From Blasia pusilla (lineage: Eukaryota > Marchantiophyta > Marchantiopsida > Blasiales): 64,000 bases of DNA. The DNA is taken from the NCBI GenBank assembly GCA_050084515.1, contig CM114273.1:18104001-18168000 (forward strand), in the 5' to 3' direction. Both the position numbers and the translations under genes were made by a program. Shown in pieces: positions 35,201-50,848 of the stretch. A model generated the notes under the pieces. It had not been told where the DNA came from, did no database searches, and was given only the letters and a program-made list of their open reading frames with translations. Position 1 is the stretch's first letter. Each line of letters starts with the position of its first letter.

Positions 35201-36927
35201 AATGAATAATTATGGAAGGGCTTGATTGACTTCACGAGCTGATCTCCAAGAATTTGTATCAAAGAATCTTTTCTAGCAGTCTCTTGGAGGAAACCTCTCA
35301 CACTCATTCAACTCTTCTACTTTCATGTGTGAGTATAGTAGTTGGGATACAAATTATTGGGATCCTCCCATTCTTCCATTTTGTCTTCTATGAAATATAT
35401 TCTCGACAATACTTTGAGTGTGGCTTGAATTTTATCATCATTTTCTTCTAAATGTGCATAATTGGACGTGCATGCAATGAGCCCATTGAGGCAAAAGGTA
35501 TTTACTTTTTGTGAAGCGCACATGGTGGAGAATATAAGGCAATCCTTTAAAATTCCAAAATCGATGCAATACAAGAACAATAAATTAAGTTAGGCGCAAA
35601 GATATGCAAATGAGGGTTGTGGCATTGGAAGCTTTTTGGAACTTCCATGTGTCTTCTAATACTTTCATTAAAACTTATGCTCACCATTCTCAAGAATCAT
35701 TGACTTGCCCCTCCTCTTTCGGTTGTTACTTCTTATTTTTGACAATGCATTTTAATATAATTATACACACGAATTGACATTGATATGTTAAGCTGTGGTG
35801 GTGGGTGGCTAGTCATCTCATCGTCCATTCACAACTCACCAATCACGGGTGTTCATGTCGGACACTATCGGTAACTCGGTTTTTTTAATGAGTCGCCACT
35901 CTTTTTTTTTGCATTTCTTGCCTATTATGGACTTTCCTCATCCTCTTGGGATGTTTGTTTATTTGATAAAATGAAACTACTTATTTAACTTCTAACTTGG
36001 TATTTGGATCAAATGCCAAATTTAAACTAAGCAAAGGAGAAGATCATAAATTCAACTTCAATCATAAGATTGGCTCTCGGCTGAATGGTGAGATGTATGT
36101 TCTTATGCAGAGCAGTCTTTCACAAGGACGAGAATTTCGTAAGGAGCTTCATCCCTCTCATTCCTTATAAATGAACTGGCTCCGCTGCATCTTCTCCAGA
36201 ATGTTCCAGTTTACAAGATTATCTGCGATAGCGTTCGGCACGGACCGAACTTCCGCGAGGGAACTGGTGCCTAGCTTTAGCTGATCTAGCGAGATCTGGC
36301 ACCTGTGAGCAGCTTAGTTGCGACGATTTCTCAGCTTCAGGATACTTGCTTGTGGCGGCAAAGTGAACACGTGAGTTCCAAGATTGGTGTGTATTCATTC
36401 CTTCATATTTTATTTTTCTTTGCTGCACGGCTTAGGATACCATGATGAGGTTTGGGTGACGCTAAGGGGGGTTTTGTCTCCGACCGGTTAGGATTTTTCG
36501 TGCTTGATCGAGCGTTGGCTGGCTAGTTGGTCTAGGCTGAACTGAACTGTAGTTTCTTGTTTAATTTGAGAGCGATTGGAAAGTGAATGATGAATTACTC
36601 GCTGTCAACCTCACTCTGGATCTGAGTCCGTGATCGGATATCTTCTTTCCGTAAGGAAGATTCATTTCCTTGAAGCTGCATTGTGTTTGGGGTCCTTCTG
36701 TTTCTTGTAAGATCTAATCCTTCGTTGAATTTATGTACATTCAGTTGATATCTCTCAGGGTCATCAGCTGCGTAAAGTGAACTACGGCCAACCTTTTCCT
36801 GCATACGTTGATGTGGGCACTCTGTCTACTCCAGATCTTGAAGTAGGTCATCGCTTTTTGGTAGATTGAAGTCTGCCCGGTGGGAATATTTTTCGGACAA
36901 TCGACGGTCTCCATTACTTTTGCAGAA
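35201..36927. other. Intergenic and probable 5' UTR of the HMA gene
   Basis: No gene recognised up to about 36200. The more GC-balanced stretch 36200-36900 precedes the HMA coding exons and may hold 5' UTR exons; 36760-36842 has plausible splice borders (CTCTCAG before, GTAGGT after) but does not join in frame to the proposed start. Confidence 0.35.
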
Positions 36928-38575
36928 ATGATGTCTGTACACGAGGTGATCATGAGTATCGGTCATATTCTTAGTTTCTTATATTGCATTCGAAGTGTTT
37001 ACATTTTATTTTTAGATTCATATAATCATCAATGTGGGATGAGTAAGATAGGAGATCGACGTCTGTATCATCATATGTGAGATTGTCAACTATTCCCTTG
37101 ATTTTCATCAACGAATCTAATGTGCTTTCACTGAACTTCACTAGAGCAGTTATTTTATGGAGACGCGGAGCCTGTTCGGATCGTCGGCAACGCTGCAGCT
37201 CAAGTGATTCAGAGCCATCACAAAGCTCCTCTGTACGACAACCAGCGGAACTCTTCTTCGTATTCGGATCGTAATTATAATCATGAATCTTCGAATTCCC
37301 GTCATAAATCTTCAAGCGAGCTCATGGCTCAACAACACAACAATGGTTCCTTTCAGAAAACTATTTCCCAGTACCCGCATGCTCATCAGCACTTACGCCC
37401 TGGAGCTTTTCACCTGGTGTCGTCACAATACACAAACTCTCAGCAGAATCCATACGGTTCTTCGCAGAACTTTTCTCGCTACTTGAGTGACGGTCATGAT
37501 CAGAGTCAATACAATGCCTCGCCACAGAACTTGAGTTCATCTCACCTCGCTGGAGTATGTCATTCGCACAATCATAATATCTCTCAGCAGAGTTCTCTTT
37601 ACATAACTAACGAGCCAAGCTCACGTCAGTTCAACGAAACTCGACACACCTTCGCCCAGCAGAGGAGGCATGACACGATGGTAGGCCGTTAGCTTAAAAT
37701 TTGAGGTAGCTGAGGGAAAGGCTTAGAATCCAAAGGCCTATCAATAAAGCTTAGGCTAACAGAAAGTATAGGTTCTCCCATAAATAATACATTCGCATTT
37801 ATATATATATTCACTATGTAGATCTAGAGATCATGGGAGCTTTGAAAGGGCGGTGATTCCACTGTCAGGTTAAGTTCAGTTTCTATGTTTAGTAAGGGCT
37901 ATTGATTTGTGTCGACTGGTCGTCTGTGGAGATCGTGAGACTGAAAGTGCCAATTTGTTGCGAAGGGTGTGAAGAGAGAGTGATTGGTTCTCTCTCTACT
38001 TTGAGAGGTAGCACCTCGTCTCAGTCTCACAGTAACTGTTACCCTGTTCTCAATAAGAGGTTGTCAAATACTTGTCTGCATTGGTCCTCGCTCATCTTAG
38101 ATTTCACAACACGTGGTTGAAGTACTGACTTGGCAATACTACGGCTTTCGCACTGTGTCAATAGCTTCACCGAGCTGAGTGGAGTACGCGCCATAGATCT
38201 CTAAGTTAGATCGCATTCATAAATGGTCAAAGCTCTCCGGAGGCTGTTCGCAAAAGTAGCATACTTGAACTCGACGACGTCCTGCCTTCGAAGAAAAGCA
38301 GAATGAAGTTGATTCACACAAATGTAAAGATTTGAGGAATTCAATTCCCAAATCGACTTGATGTGTCCAAGATTTGGTGGCAAGATAAATTTACAATTAT
38401 ACAATCTTGTTACCGAAGGGCTCGTTTTCGATGTGCAGGGGTACAATCAGTGCTGTGTGACATCTGGAAGCAGAAGGTGACGGTGACAGGAACGGCTGCT
38501 CCTGCAGATGTCTTGAAATCTTGCAAAAAACTTTTCAAGCGGTCTGAGATGTGGACCGAGGAACGTTATAATTGA
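36928..38575 (+). CDS. HMA-domain protein with Gln/Asn/Ser/His-rich N-terminus
   Basis: Proposed exons are 36928-36945, 37150-37680, 37932-38007 and 38439-38575: 762 nt, 253 aa, all phases consistent. The first 6 residues (MMSVHE) and the ATG choice are the least certain. Residues about 7-25 (DAEPVRIVGNAAAQVIQSHH) precede about 150 residues rich in Q, N, S and H. A C-terminal heavy-metal-associated domain follows: IVRLKVPICCEGCEERVIGS with the Cys-x2-Cys metal site (CEGC), then GVQSVLCDIWKQKVTVTGTA and VLKSCKKLFKRSEMW. HMA domains bind Cu, Zn or Cd. There is no C-terminal CaaX box (ends EERYN), so it is an HPP rather than an isoprenylated HIPP. Confidence 0.82.
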
Positions 38576-39579
38576 TCGTGTCAAGCTATCACATCACGTC
38601 CTTCGGAGTCGGGGAGATTGACTACATTTGTACTAAGTCGCGCAACCTTGGAAAGTTTAGATGTGGGAATCGAAACTTACAACTTAGCCCTCGAAAAGAT
38701 CCAAGTCGCTGAAGAATCTGATGTGATCTCGTACTAAGGTATCTATGTCTATGTATACTGTTACTTTTGATTAACAAATTTTGCCAAGAAAACGTCGTGA
38801 ATTACCAACCACTCTTCTCCCTTCCGAAGTCTGCGTGATTTGGAATGACTTCATGTCGGGAATGATTTATTAATGTGTCTTCAACGCTTGGAATAGTAAA
38901 CAAGTCCTCGTAATTAAAATTTACTTACTTTTAAGCATTATAAGATGACACTACTGATACAAAGTGAATAGTCGTCATGTACAGTACAATGTCGCGCGTT
39001 GTTCGAATGGCATCGCAAATAGACTCCTCCGATGTTTGAAGTAAGTACAACTCATGCGTAGTTATAATTTGCAGATCCCTTGCCTAACCGGTAGAGAATT
39101 GAAATCACAGATGGAAACATATTCTTCTATGTGAAATACTGACAAGGCCAGGGATGCATGGAAAAAAGAAAAACTTTTGTCACTCAAAATAAAAAAGCGT
39201 TAGAAAAGTTTTTGTTAAGTGGATTAATGATGATCATAAAAATTCCAAATTTTCTTTTATCCATGTAAGGAAAAATATTTTCGTGTCAACCTGAATTTAC
39301 AAATCAAGAAAACCTTTCCCATATTAATAAAATATTAAGAAAAGATGCTTATTCGTATCATAGACACACATTTCATCACGGACACATGTCAAGCTCCACA
39401 AACATAGTTTGAATTTTAAAGGAGGATGCATGGCATGGATCTTATTAGTTGAACTTAATTATTAATAATAAGAAAAAATATTAAAAAATATTCCTTAAAT
39501 ATTTTTAATTAAAAAATATATTTTAATCCTGAATATCAATTGATATGTAAAAAGACAGTCACTCACTAGAAAAAGTTTA

Positions 39580-39639
39580 TGTTGCCTCTCCCTTGTCCGA
39601 ATCTGTTCCGGAACAGATTCGAACAAGGGAGAGGCAACA
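39580..39639. repeat. 60-bp near-perfect palindrome without loop
   Basis: The left arm 39580-39609 (TGTTGCCTCTCCCTTGTCCG...) is the exact reverse complement of the right arm 39610-39639 except for one position. There is no spacer: the centre is TTCCGGAA. Confidence 0.93.
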
Positions 39640-41390
39640 GAGCTGTTAGGAATTTGAAGTAACATCGCTTAATCGTTAGATTTAAAGACTGATGTTTCCA
39701 CCGTTCTGCTCACGATGTTGGCGTCGTGTCCATCACCAGATGGCGGCGCTGGCTTCAGGATTGCTGCTCGCTGGCCTGCGCACAAGAAAGGTGGGCACCT
39801 CGTCGGCAAATAGTCATAGATCGTCGGTGACTTCCCTTTCCATGGCTGTTCGCAGACTAAGGCAGCTGCATTGCGTCGGGGCTCTTGGAGACGGAAGCGA
39901 ATTGCAATTTGCATGGTCATGACAATAGCCAGCATGGTTTAGAAACATCTTTGGGGAAAGAACCTGCACTCGACATCGATTGACTCCGAAACCTGATCGA
40001 TTCACCGATGTGCCAATAATTGCAAATTTTCCTAGAGACGATAAAAAGCCTTTGCACAAATATAATCTTGGCCTCCGAGGTAGTTAACCAGTTGAGAGAG
40101 AGAAGGCGTATGGTCGGATTCCGTTTCTGATCACTTGCATGCATGTGGTAAATCCTGATTCCGAAACGTGGAGATCATGTACCGAGTCTCAATTTCCCAT
40201 CGAAAACTGATTTGCACCCTAAACATCACGACTTTCTGAACTTAAAAGATTCTGATTCGAGATCGAGAATAATTAACTGGACGTAACTGGTGAAGAAGAT
40301 CAAAGTTTGTGTAAGGAGAGGGAGGACAATGATGTTCTGTTATATATCGATGCACGTGCGTGGCTCCAATTTTGATGAAGTGGACTCCAGTCGCGAACGA
40401 AGCCAGTCAGGGAGGGAGCGAAACTTGATGAAGATCTGAGAGAATCGATAAAACATCATCGGCAGTTCAGAAAGAGCGCCTTCAACTGGTGACAAAACTG
40501 AAACGATCTTCGCATTCCTTGCCGCCTGTGAACGTACGAGTTCCGTATTCGGACCAGCCTGCAGATTGTGCGCTGTTTAGTAAGTTCAGATCCGCAACTA
40601 CTCACTCTGGTACGCATGTTAATCTGCTGGGCTCGTACCGGCGAGTACGGAATTCAAACGTCATATTAAACCTAACATGTGAATACTTCAATGATCATCA
40701 TCTTTTCGGACTGCAATACTTAATACTCACTAGTTAATTAGTCTTAGAACAGTAATTTCAGCACTCTGCCCATACGGATCACTGTCAGCGATGGATAGTC
40801 TACATGTCGACTTGGACATCTACAGGTACCTGCAGTAGTTGGAAATCCTCGTCGACTCAGGCCTGTACATTCCATGAATGCAGATTTGGTACAGATTGGT
40901 TCTGATCATATCTGCGTCTCAAGAAGCGGTGACTCGGACTTCGCCGCTCAGACTCTCACCGTCTCGGGATCGAATCAGTCCATAAACAGCATGTGAGGGA
41001 TTTCGCCAAGTGGACAATTTCGCGAGTGACCGGCCATCTGGATCTACGACGTCCTGCGACTCTGCGGGCATAGCACTTGTGTTGTGTACAGTCTAATTAG
41101 TACGATCTTGATCATATTCTTCTCGGAAATTCTCGGGATTAGAATGTGCGGTAATATCGTACCATTCGTTACGGATCGGATTAGTGATGATCTCGCGTGC
41201 TTGCACATAATATCGATCTCCGATCCTTCTAGAGGTACTCACAATTTGATTTGCAGATTCTCAAGATTCCGGAGGCTTCATGACCTGCAGACGATGTCCA
41301 TCCTCGCGAGACTCCTCTTGGCAAAGGAATGTTCACTGAAGGAGGGGGGCGATTGCAGTATTGTCTCCTTGGAATTTTGCTGTTCACTAT

Positions 41391-41594
41391 CGCACGATGC
41401 TGCTCTGACGAGGGATGGCAAGTGCAGTTGTAGAAGGTAGGTCATGCCGCCGTGAGATCGATCCTGCGCTGAGGCACGCGATGGAAGTCTTGTCGGCCCG
41501 GAAATTTACCGCTCACGACCGCACGATGCCGCTCAGGTAGAGCAAGTGCAGTAGTAGAAGGTAGGCCATGCCGCCGTGACATCGATCCTGCGCT
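41391..41594. repeat. Imperfect direct repeat of about 78 bp
   Basis: 41391-41470 and 41520-41594 both run from CGCACGATGC to ATCGATCCTGCGCT with the shared middle TAGAAGGTAGG; the second has small deletions. The spacer is 49 bp. Confidence 0.85.
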
Positions 41595-42436
41595 TCGTCT
41601 CCAACGATGCTTCGGCAATACCACGCCCGCTCCAGCTCCAGCGCAGCGAGGACTGCAGTCCGTCCAGAGATCAGGCGCTCCGGTGATGCTCGCTGTTCAT
41701 ACCACGACACGATGACCAAAAGTCGAACAATGCAATTTCATGTCACAAATTCTCCGCAGGGAGGATGGTAACAGACAGCTCCGCTATCTTCCAGCCGGCC
41801 AGCAAATCTGAACTCAATTACTGTCCACCATTGCGGCAAACATCTCGTCCGTTTCCCTGCTGAGTGGAAGAGACGGACGAGATGTGTGCGTTCACCTCCG
41901 GTAAAGGTTTCTTGATGATCTCGCGTCTGGTAAAAGGGGGAGATACTCACCCTCATCCGAAAGAGAAAAAATAGAGAGGAGGATGTGAGAAACCGAACGA
42001 TGGTCGCTTCTTCTCAACCTTCAAAGTCTTCAATATCGTGATCGTTCACGAGTCTCACTCCATTTTATCGCTCCCATCCTCAAAATCCAGAATCGAACGG
42101 ACATTATTTTAGCCAGTGGGGTCTGAGAAACCACAAATGACGGATGAACCCATGACTAGTGGTCAAGGAAGATAATTCTTGATTGATTTTCCAAATCAAT
42201 GAGAGATCGTATTGGTCCGGACGGCTAGATATCTTATGGGCCGAGATCGCCCGGTGTACAGAGGAGGAGAGGTGTTTGAAAAGTGTCCATAGGAGAATCA
42301 AAGAAGCACTTTCTAACAATAAAATAGATGGTATTCTTCCGATTCAAGTCTACATTTGGATTTGTGGTAACCCCAATAATTGATTGAAGAATTGCCACAT
42401 ATTGAAATTCTTGGGTTAAACAAGCGAGAAATTCAA

Positions 42437-42864
42437 GGTTTCATTTGGACTAGCTTGAATTGGTCTCATCACCTGTCAGAGTTGCACACGCACAAAGTCC
42501 TTGTCCGTCCTAGGGACAGGCATATCTGTGAGGGCCCGGGTACTTGCGACCCACACCTGAGTCCGCCGCGTAGACCCAGGCAGGCCGAGTCCGTCGCAAG
42601 CTTGCACATGGTCGCGGCCCCCATCGAGCGGGCTCACGTATGCACTTAAGCACGGGCCACGAAATGGGTGCGGACTCGATTGGCTTAGGTCTACGCAGCG
42701 GGCTCGGGTACTGGCCGTGGGTACCCGGGCCGGCGACACAAACATATCTGTCCCTAGGATGGACAAGGACTTTAATTTGTGCGTGTGCAAGCATGACCGG
42801 TGATCGTGTCCAATTGAGATCAATTCTGGGGAAATTTTCAAATCAAGCTAGTCCAAATGAAACC
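42437..42864. mobile_element. Foldback/MITE-like element with very long terminal inverted repeats
   Basis: Outer ends GGTTTCATTTGGACTAGC (42437 onward) and its exact complement (ending 42864) are followed inward by matching blocks on both arms: TTGCACACGCACAAA, GTCCTTGTCC, TCCTAGGGACAG, GCCCGGGTAC and GCGTAGACC. The arms meet near a CTTAAG centre around 42645, so almost the whole 428 bp can fold on itself. The core (42530-42740) is GC-rich in an AT-rich neighbourhood. No coding capacity and no clear target duplication, so the superfamily is unknown. Confidence 0.85.
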
Positions 42865-43259
42865 ATGAGTTTATTGCTTCCTTCAAGAAGATGATATCCA
42901 TTATGTGGAGAGAGATATGATATCCATCATGTAAGGAGAGAGAGAGAGAGAGGGATTACCATAGAGGTTCTAAACTAATTCTACATTTTCTCCTTGGAGA
43001 ATTTAGAGAGAGAAAGTGTGTTTTGGAACAAACCTTCGTAATTCCTTATGAATGTAAAGATAGGGAATGGAATGATTCAACCGGATGGGAAATTAAGGAG
43101 ATGGAAAGATCGAAGGTTAAAAATTAGAAGTCCCTCCCTCTGTCCAAAAGGACAAAAAAGATATATTATCTCTTGCCAGTGAAGATGTGTTCTCTAGCTT
43201 AATGCATAACCAAAAAGTCATACTTCTATGAATTATAGGCAATTGAAGGTATGTCTTAC

Positions 43260-43309
43260 AAATGAGTAATATGAGTCTATTTCTCATCATAGACTCATAT
43301 TACTCATTT
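43260..43309. repeat. Perfect 21-bp hairpin
   Basis: AAATGAGTAATATGAGTCTA(T) pairs exactly with 43289-43309 across the 8-base loop TTCTCATC. Confidence 0.95.
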
Positions 43310-46296
43310 ACATATTTTATTATGTGTAAGATTTTAATTAAAGTCATTAAATATTTATATAAAAATTGAGGCATGGTTTTTACATTTTACACAACGTAGA
43401 GGGGTGTGAGATGGACGGGGCTAACACATTCAAATAATAATGGCATGGGTACTTGAGATTGGATACATATAGGAGTGGTGATAGAAATGGTTGTGAACGT
43501 GTAAAAGTCCACAAAGGGATGTGGGGGACTTGACATTCTTAGGAAGAATTCCTATTGGAAAATTTTTCCTCTCCCCCAAAAATATATTTAGTGATTATTT
43601 CATGCACTATGAACTTATTATAATTAGTGTGGAAGTTAGGGTGGGTAGTAAGATGATCTAAGTTTGATTTTGCATCATAGTGTAGGGCACGTTGATGAAA
43701 TTTTTTTCTAACACTAGAATTAAAGACAATAGGTCAAAAACCCTAGTTTCTCAAGTAGTGAAATAATTCAAGAAGCGTAGCCCTAACATTTTCTTTTACA
43801 AATTTTTCTTCATGTTAGTGTTCCATTAAAGCTCTTAGTCTATTGAGTCTATTTGACTCTATTAAGAGTGCAAGGATAGACTAAGTCACTTCGTAGTCTT
43901 AAGATTTGGGATATATTTCAATGACTTGACAATGTTCATATTTGGTTTTCTCGAGCTTCACTTTTAAGTATTTATGATAAATCTTTTGCTTTGAACTATA
44001 TGAGAATCCGATTTGAATCTATGGTTTTCACAAGCTTTATTGATTCAAGTATATTTTATGCCATGATGTTTCAACTTGTTCTTCTTAACAACTATTTGGG
44101 CCAATGTTTTTCTATCCTAGCTTAGTGCATAGTTTTTGGCTAGTATATAATATAGCCAAGAATTCATAGACATTGAACTAGGTATTTTTCTACTCACTAA
44201 GGAGTGAGTGCTAATTGTAGTTCTTCTAGTAAATGTGCTTTGCTACTTGTTAATATTAAGACATTGTTCAACATCTTCAAAACTTCTTCATTCCTTTCCA
44301 CTCCCCTAGCCATGGTTTTCCCATCTATGTAAGTACTAGCCACCATGTCTTCTTCATTGCATATAAAAATTCACCAAGAATGTCTTCTTCACCAAGAATG
44401 TCGAAATTGGTGTTAAATGTATATAATGAACCTTGCTTTACCATCACTATAGTTATTATCGCTAGCATTCACTGGCTAAAAATCATATTGTACAAAGAAT
44501 TATGCATAACATTCAATTCGAGGCTTTGAAATAATCAGTGAGTATCATGTTATTGATTATATCATATTGGAACTTTTTGGCTTAGTTATGAAGAAATGTT
44601 CACATTCTATAAATTTTTTTTGAGGAAACATTCATTTTTTAATCGATGTTACTTATTTGTAGATATATGATAGTGGTGTTATGCATTTGAATTATACAAA
44701 GGATGCCATAATGAATGTCTAGTCTAGCTACCTCTAGCACTTCATAACCAATCTTGAAGTCTCCAACTTCAGCCAAACACATGCATGTATATATGTGGCC
44801 AATTTTTGCATGACCCAAGAATCATCAAAGGCTTTATAGCTTAGGGGTAAAAATTCCTTAATTTGTCCATAGTTTGTGGCGAATTGATGCTCATTCATAT
44901 GGCTCATCCCTAATAGCCAAAAAAATATAATGAGAATATTCATTGGGATACTTGAAGCCTATGTACTAGGTCAGATATTTCTACTTAAGGTTACTTTTTT
45001 TCCTTGACATTCAGTAGAAATTAGCTATTATTTTCTATAACTATTCATGCTGAATGAATGACTATATTAAAATATTAGGACTATCATTTTTTATGGCTAT
45101 TTTGGTTGAATGAGTGGGTTTATTGGAGGTGTTTGGCTATTCACTTAGTTGAACACTTTTCTCTTAGTGTTTAGGGGCCACTTTCATCATTTGAAAATAT
45201 TTGCACAAGAATTATGTTAACTCCCATCATCCCATGGTCATCACCGCGGCTAATGGCTCAGCTTGAGCAACCAATTCTTGGTAGTGAGGATCTCAAGATG
45301 TGTACTCAACCCTAGTTCTCCACATATTTTGATAATGGGTAACCAATTTGACAAGAAATATGGCTACTCACTAATTACTGGTCGATTAAGGGGAAAATGT
45401 GAGTGATTAATTTCAAACAAAATTTCTACTCACTACCTGATTTGCAACTTATACCTTTGGTGGCGACTAGTTTCTCTAGCAGATTTCTTAATTTAGCGAG
45501 GAGAAGAATCATAAGACATTTGTAGTGGTTATGAAAGGGGATAAGGGAGGGAGGATTTAGGGTTTAGGGGAAGCTAAGGGATTTCCAAAGCGAAGGGGAT
45601 GGATTGGGTCACTCTACCTCGGTCAGTAAGTGACATCTGCCCTAAGTCATGTGAAGCTTTGCTAAGGGAGACACTAGTCAATCCTCCCAACTTGTTAGAA
45701 TTCTTGGGTCTCCAAATTCGGATGCATAGATACCTGAAGTGCTCCCTTTTGCACAATGTTTGGCCGTTTTCTCTTCATTCTCTATAGAGATGAAGGCAAC
45801 CTCGAGTGTACATACTACTCAACAAGTGTTTGTGATCCCCTCAAAGATCTACAGATGGCGATAGAGTGAAAGGAAATGTTTCCATTTCCACTCGCCCATT
45901 ACGTACTTGGACGAAGGAAACACACCATAATCCTTGGTTGTAATAGAATTTATCATGACAAAGAACTTATTACAGGGTTGTCCTATGAATTACGCTACTC
46001 TTCCCACTCTCATGGGTTTCAAATTCACAGGAGAGGCTTCAGGAGCTGCTCTGAATTCGCTCAGTTGGATTTTGTTGTTATTCATTCTAGCTTCCCACGC
46101 ATTGAAGTATGATTCAGTCGAAGTTCCTCTTTGAAATTGAAATTTGAAGTGAATAAAGAGCTGATCTACCTCTGCTAGTCTTGAACTTGCCGCTTACAAC
46201 CTACAATTCCTATCCACATGGGTGGGTTATTCATCATCCTACAGCACCTGCCCCACTCAAATCTTTCGAAGTATCTAGAACATGAATCACCATTAT

Positions 46297-46320
46297 CTTT
46301 ACTCTGTTAACAGAGTAAAG
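46297..46320. repeat. Perfect 24-bp palindrome
   Basis: CTTTACTCTGTT followed directly by AACAGAGTAAAG, no loop. Confidence 0.95.
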
Positions 46321-47480
46321 GAACGTTCCTTTCTCAATCTCAAGAATGATAAGAAATTCATCAACTCTTATGATGACCTACAAATGCATTTCTATCAATT
46401 CTTTTGATTACATAGAAATGATAGTACACGTATGTTTCCCAAAAAATTTAATTCCATTAAGAGTACAGGTCAATCTGGATAAGGAAAATGAGGAAAATGA
46501 TCTTTTGGTTAAAGATTTGAACTGAGATCTCAATAATGGGTGAAAGCTTACCGAATCTAGTGTCGATGGGATGTGTAGGCACGATTCCATCTGCACGAGT
46601 GGCTATGGAGGAGCAAGGACACGATGTGAGTTCGTCAAAGTGGAGGGTCATGGTGAGGAATATCTACTTTAGAAACTCGCTCTTCACTACTCTAACTTTC
46701 ATAATTGCGTAGCTATGAAGGTTATCTAAATTTTTGTGTTGTAAACTCGTGCACTTACTTGCGTTTGTTGACAAAAGCCGTCTTAGATTTTCAGAGAAGC
46801 AAAGTCGTGGTTCATGTTGGGAGACAAATGCTCACCGCATCCGAATTCAAAGGGCCCAACATGAGATGCGGGATCACCTCCTTATAATCTTAGGTTGTAG
46901 GTTTACTGAAATTCTCTATACTCCTAGTTTCCGTCTCCATGTGCTCTCACTCTTTCACTCAATAGTTCAAACATCTTAGCTTCAGTCTAGGACTCTCTCC
47001 ATCTCTATCTCCGTATGTATACTCCTAGCGATCCGTGATAGCATCCACTTATTCAATTGGGTGCCTCAATTCCAGTGGTCGAATCCAATCCACAGTTTGT
47101 GATGGGAAGAACGGAGATTTTGCATCTTGGAAGTTGGAGATCCGTGATGGAAATGTTGAGGGGTTGCAAATATTCCGTTTGTTTAAATTTTGTGTTCCCG
47201 TAGTGAGAGTAGAGCTGGGGGAGACGGGCATTGCTGTACTCTCGTAGGAGGCGTCATACACATACCTATAGGCCCTCCAATCCCATGTATGCTTTACGAA
47301 ATTTATCCGTGGAGGGTCCGGAAGTACCCAATCCCATGGAAAGGGGTCATGGGCCAATCCCATGTCCTGATCAAACTGAATCAGATGGCCTAAAAGCAAC
47401 GTTAAGAATCCGCGATGAGTTTGAATTCGCAAAGAGTAAACAGGATTTGGAATTTTTATTGAATCTTTAAGCAAAATTCA

Positions 47481-50272
<2,792 letters not shown>

Positions 50273-50848
50273 AAGGCAACCCAAATTTGTGCAATCTGTA
50301 AGGATGAGAAGGAGTTGGTTGTTTGCGACAGACCTTGTGCCAGACATTTCCACGCAACTGTAGAATCAGCCAGGGCTATAGAAAATTCTTTTCCTAGGGT
50401 AGATCTTCTACCTGACCACGAAAGTCCCTCGTTTTGCCCGGATTGTGTGAAGAAGACGGCCAAGGGTGCCAATTGTGGTATACATGAAACTTTTGCAGAA
50501 AGTGAGGATTCGGGGCTTTGTGTGAGACAGTGCCCAAATACCTATTGTGTGAGTTTTTTTTCGTTTACTTGTTTGCCTCTGGAAATGGAGGCATGCCCCA
50601 TGGATTATTGCTCAGAATGCCATAAGCACGATGAGGAATTTTGGGAGGACATGGTGTATTGTCCTAGGTGTCCAATTGCATGGCACTAGACTTGCTTGAA
50701 CGAAGCAATGAGGAAGAGTTATGCATGTGATAGGATTATTTATGACCATGCTGCATGTGGCGAGGATAGGTGGTTGTTTTATTGCCCCCATCACAAAGTT
50801 GATCCCACACTTCAGACTCTTTTGAGAGACCATATTTCATGGATTTGA
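50273..50848 (+). pseudogene. EDM2-like PHD-finger gene fragment
   Basis: EDM2-type proteins are plant chromatin readers with atypical PHD fingers. The fragment reads ICAICKDEKELVVCDRPCAR, then HFHATVES and FCPDC, a PHD Cys/His pattern matching the CAIC...C...C..SFHATV block of EDM2. Next come a second Cys-rich unit (CSECHKHDEEFWEDMVYCPR), an in-frame TAG at 50687, and TCLNEAMRK...WLFYCPHHKVDP...LLRDHISWI, comparable to the H-x2-CLP...IYC-KHEID...IRDHIKFP stretch of EDM2. One frame throughout apart from the stop. Isolated from any full gene and next to a CACTA transposase, it is probably a captured or duplicated fragment. Confidence 0.6.

Larger units (their letters stand above)
38576..42436. 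other. Intergenic with repeats, no gene seen
   Basis: Contains the near-perfect palindrome 39580-39639, a degenerate mini-Helitron relative about 39170-39345 (AAAAGTTTTTGTTAAGTGG, ending near AATATTAAG), and the direct repeat 41391-41594. Frames of 60-120 codons occur on both strands without recognisable domains. Confidence 0.4.

Noticed and set aside
42476-42894. Overlapping coding frames on both strands (up to 121 codons)
   Set aside because: They arise from the GC-rich foldback element, whose two arms mirror each other; there is no domain or codon bias.
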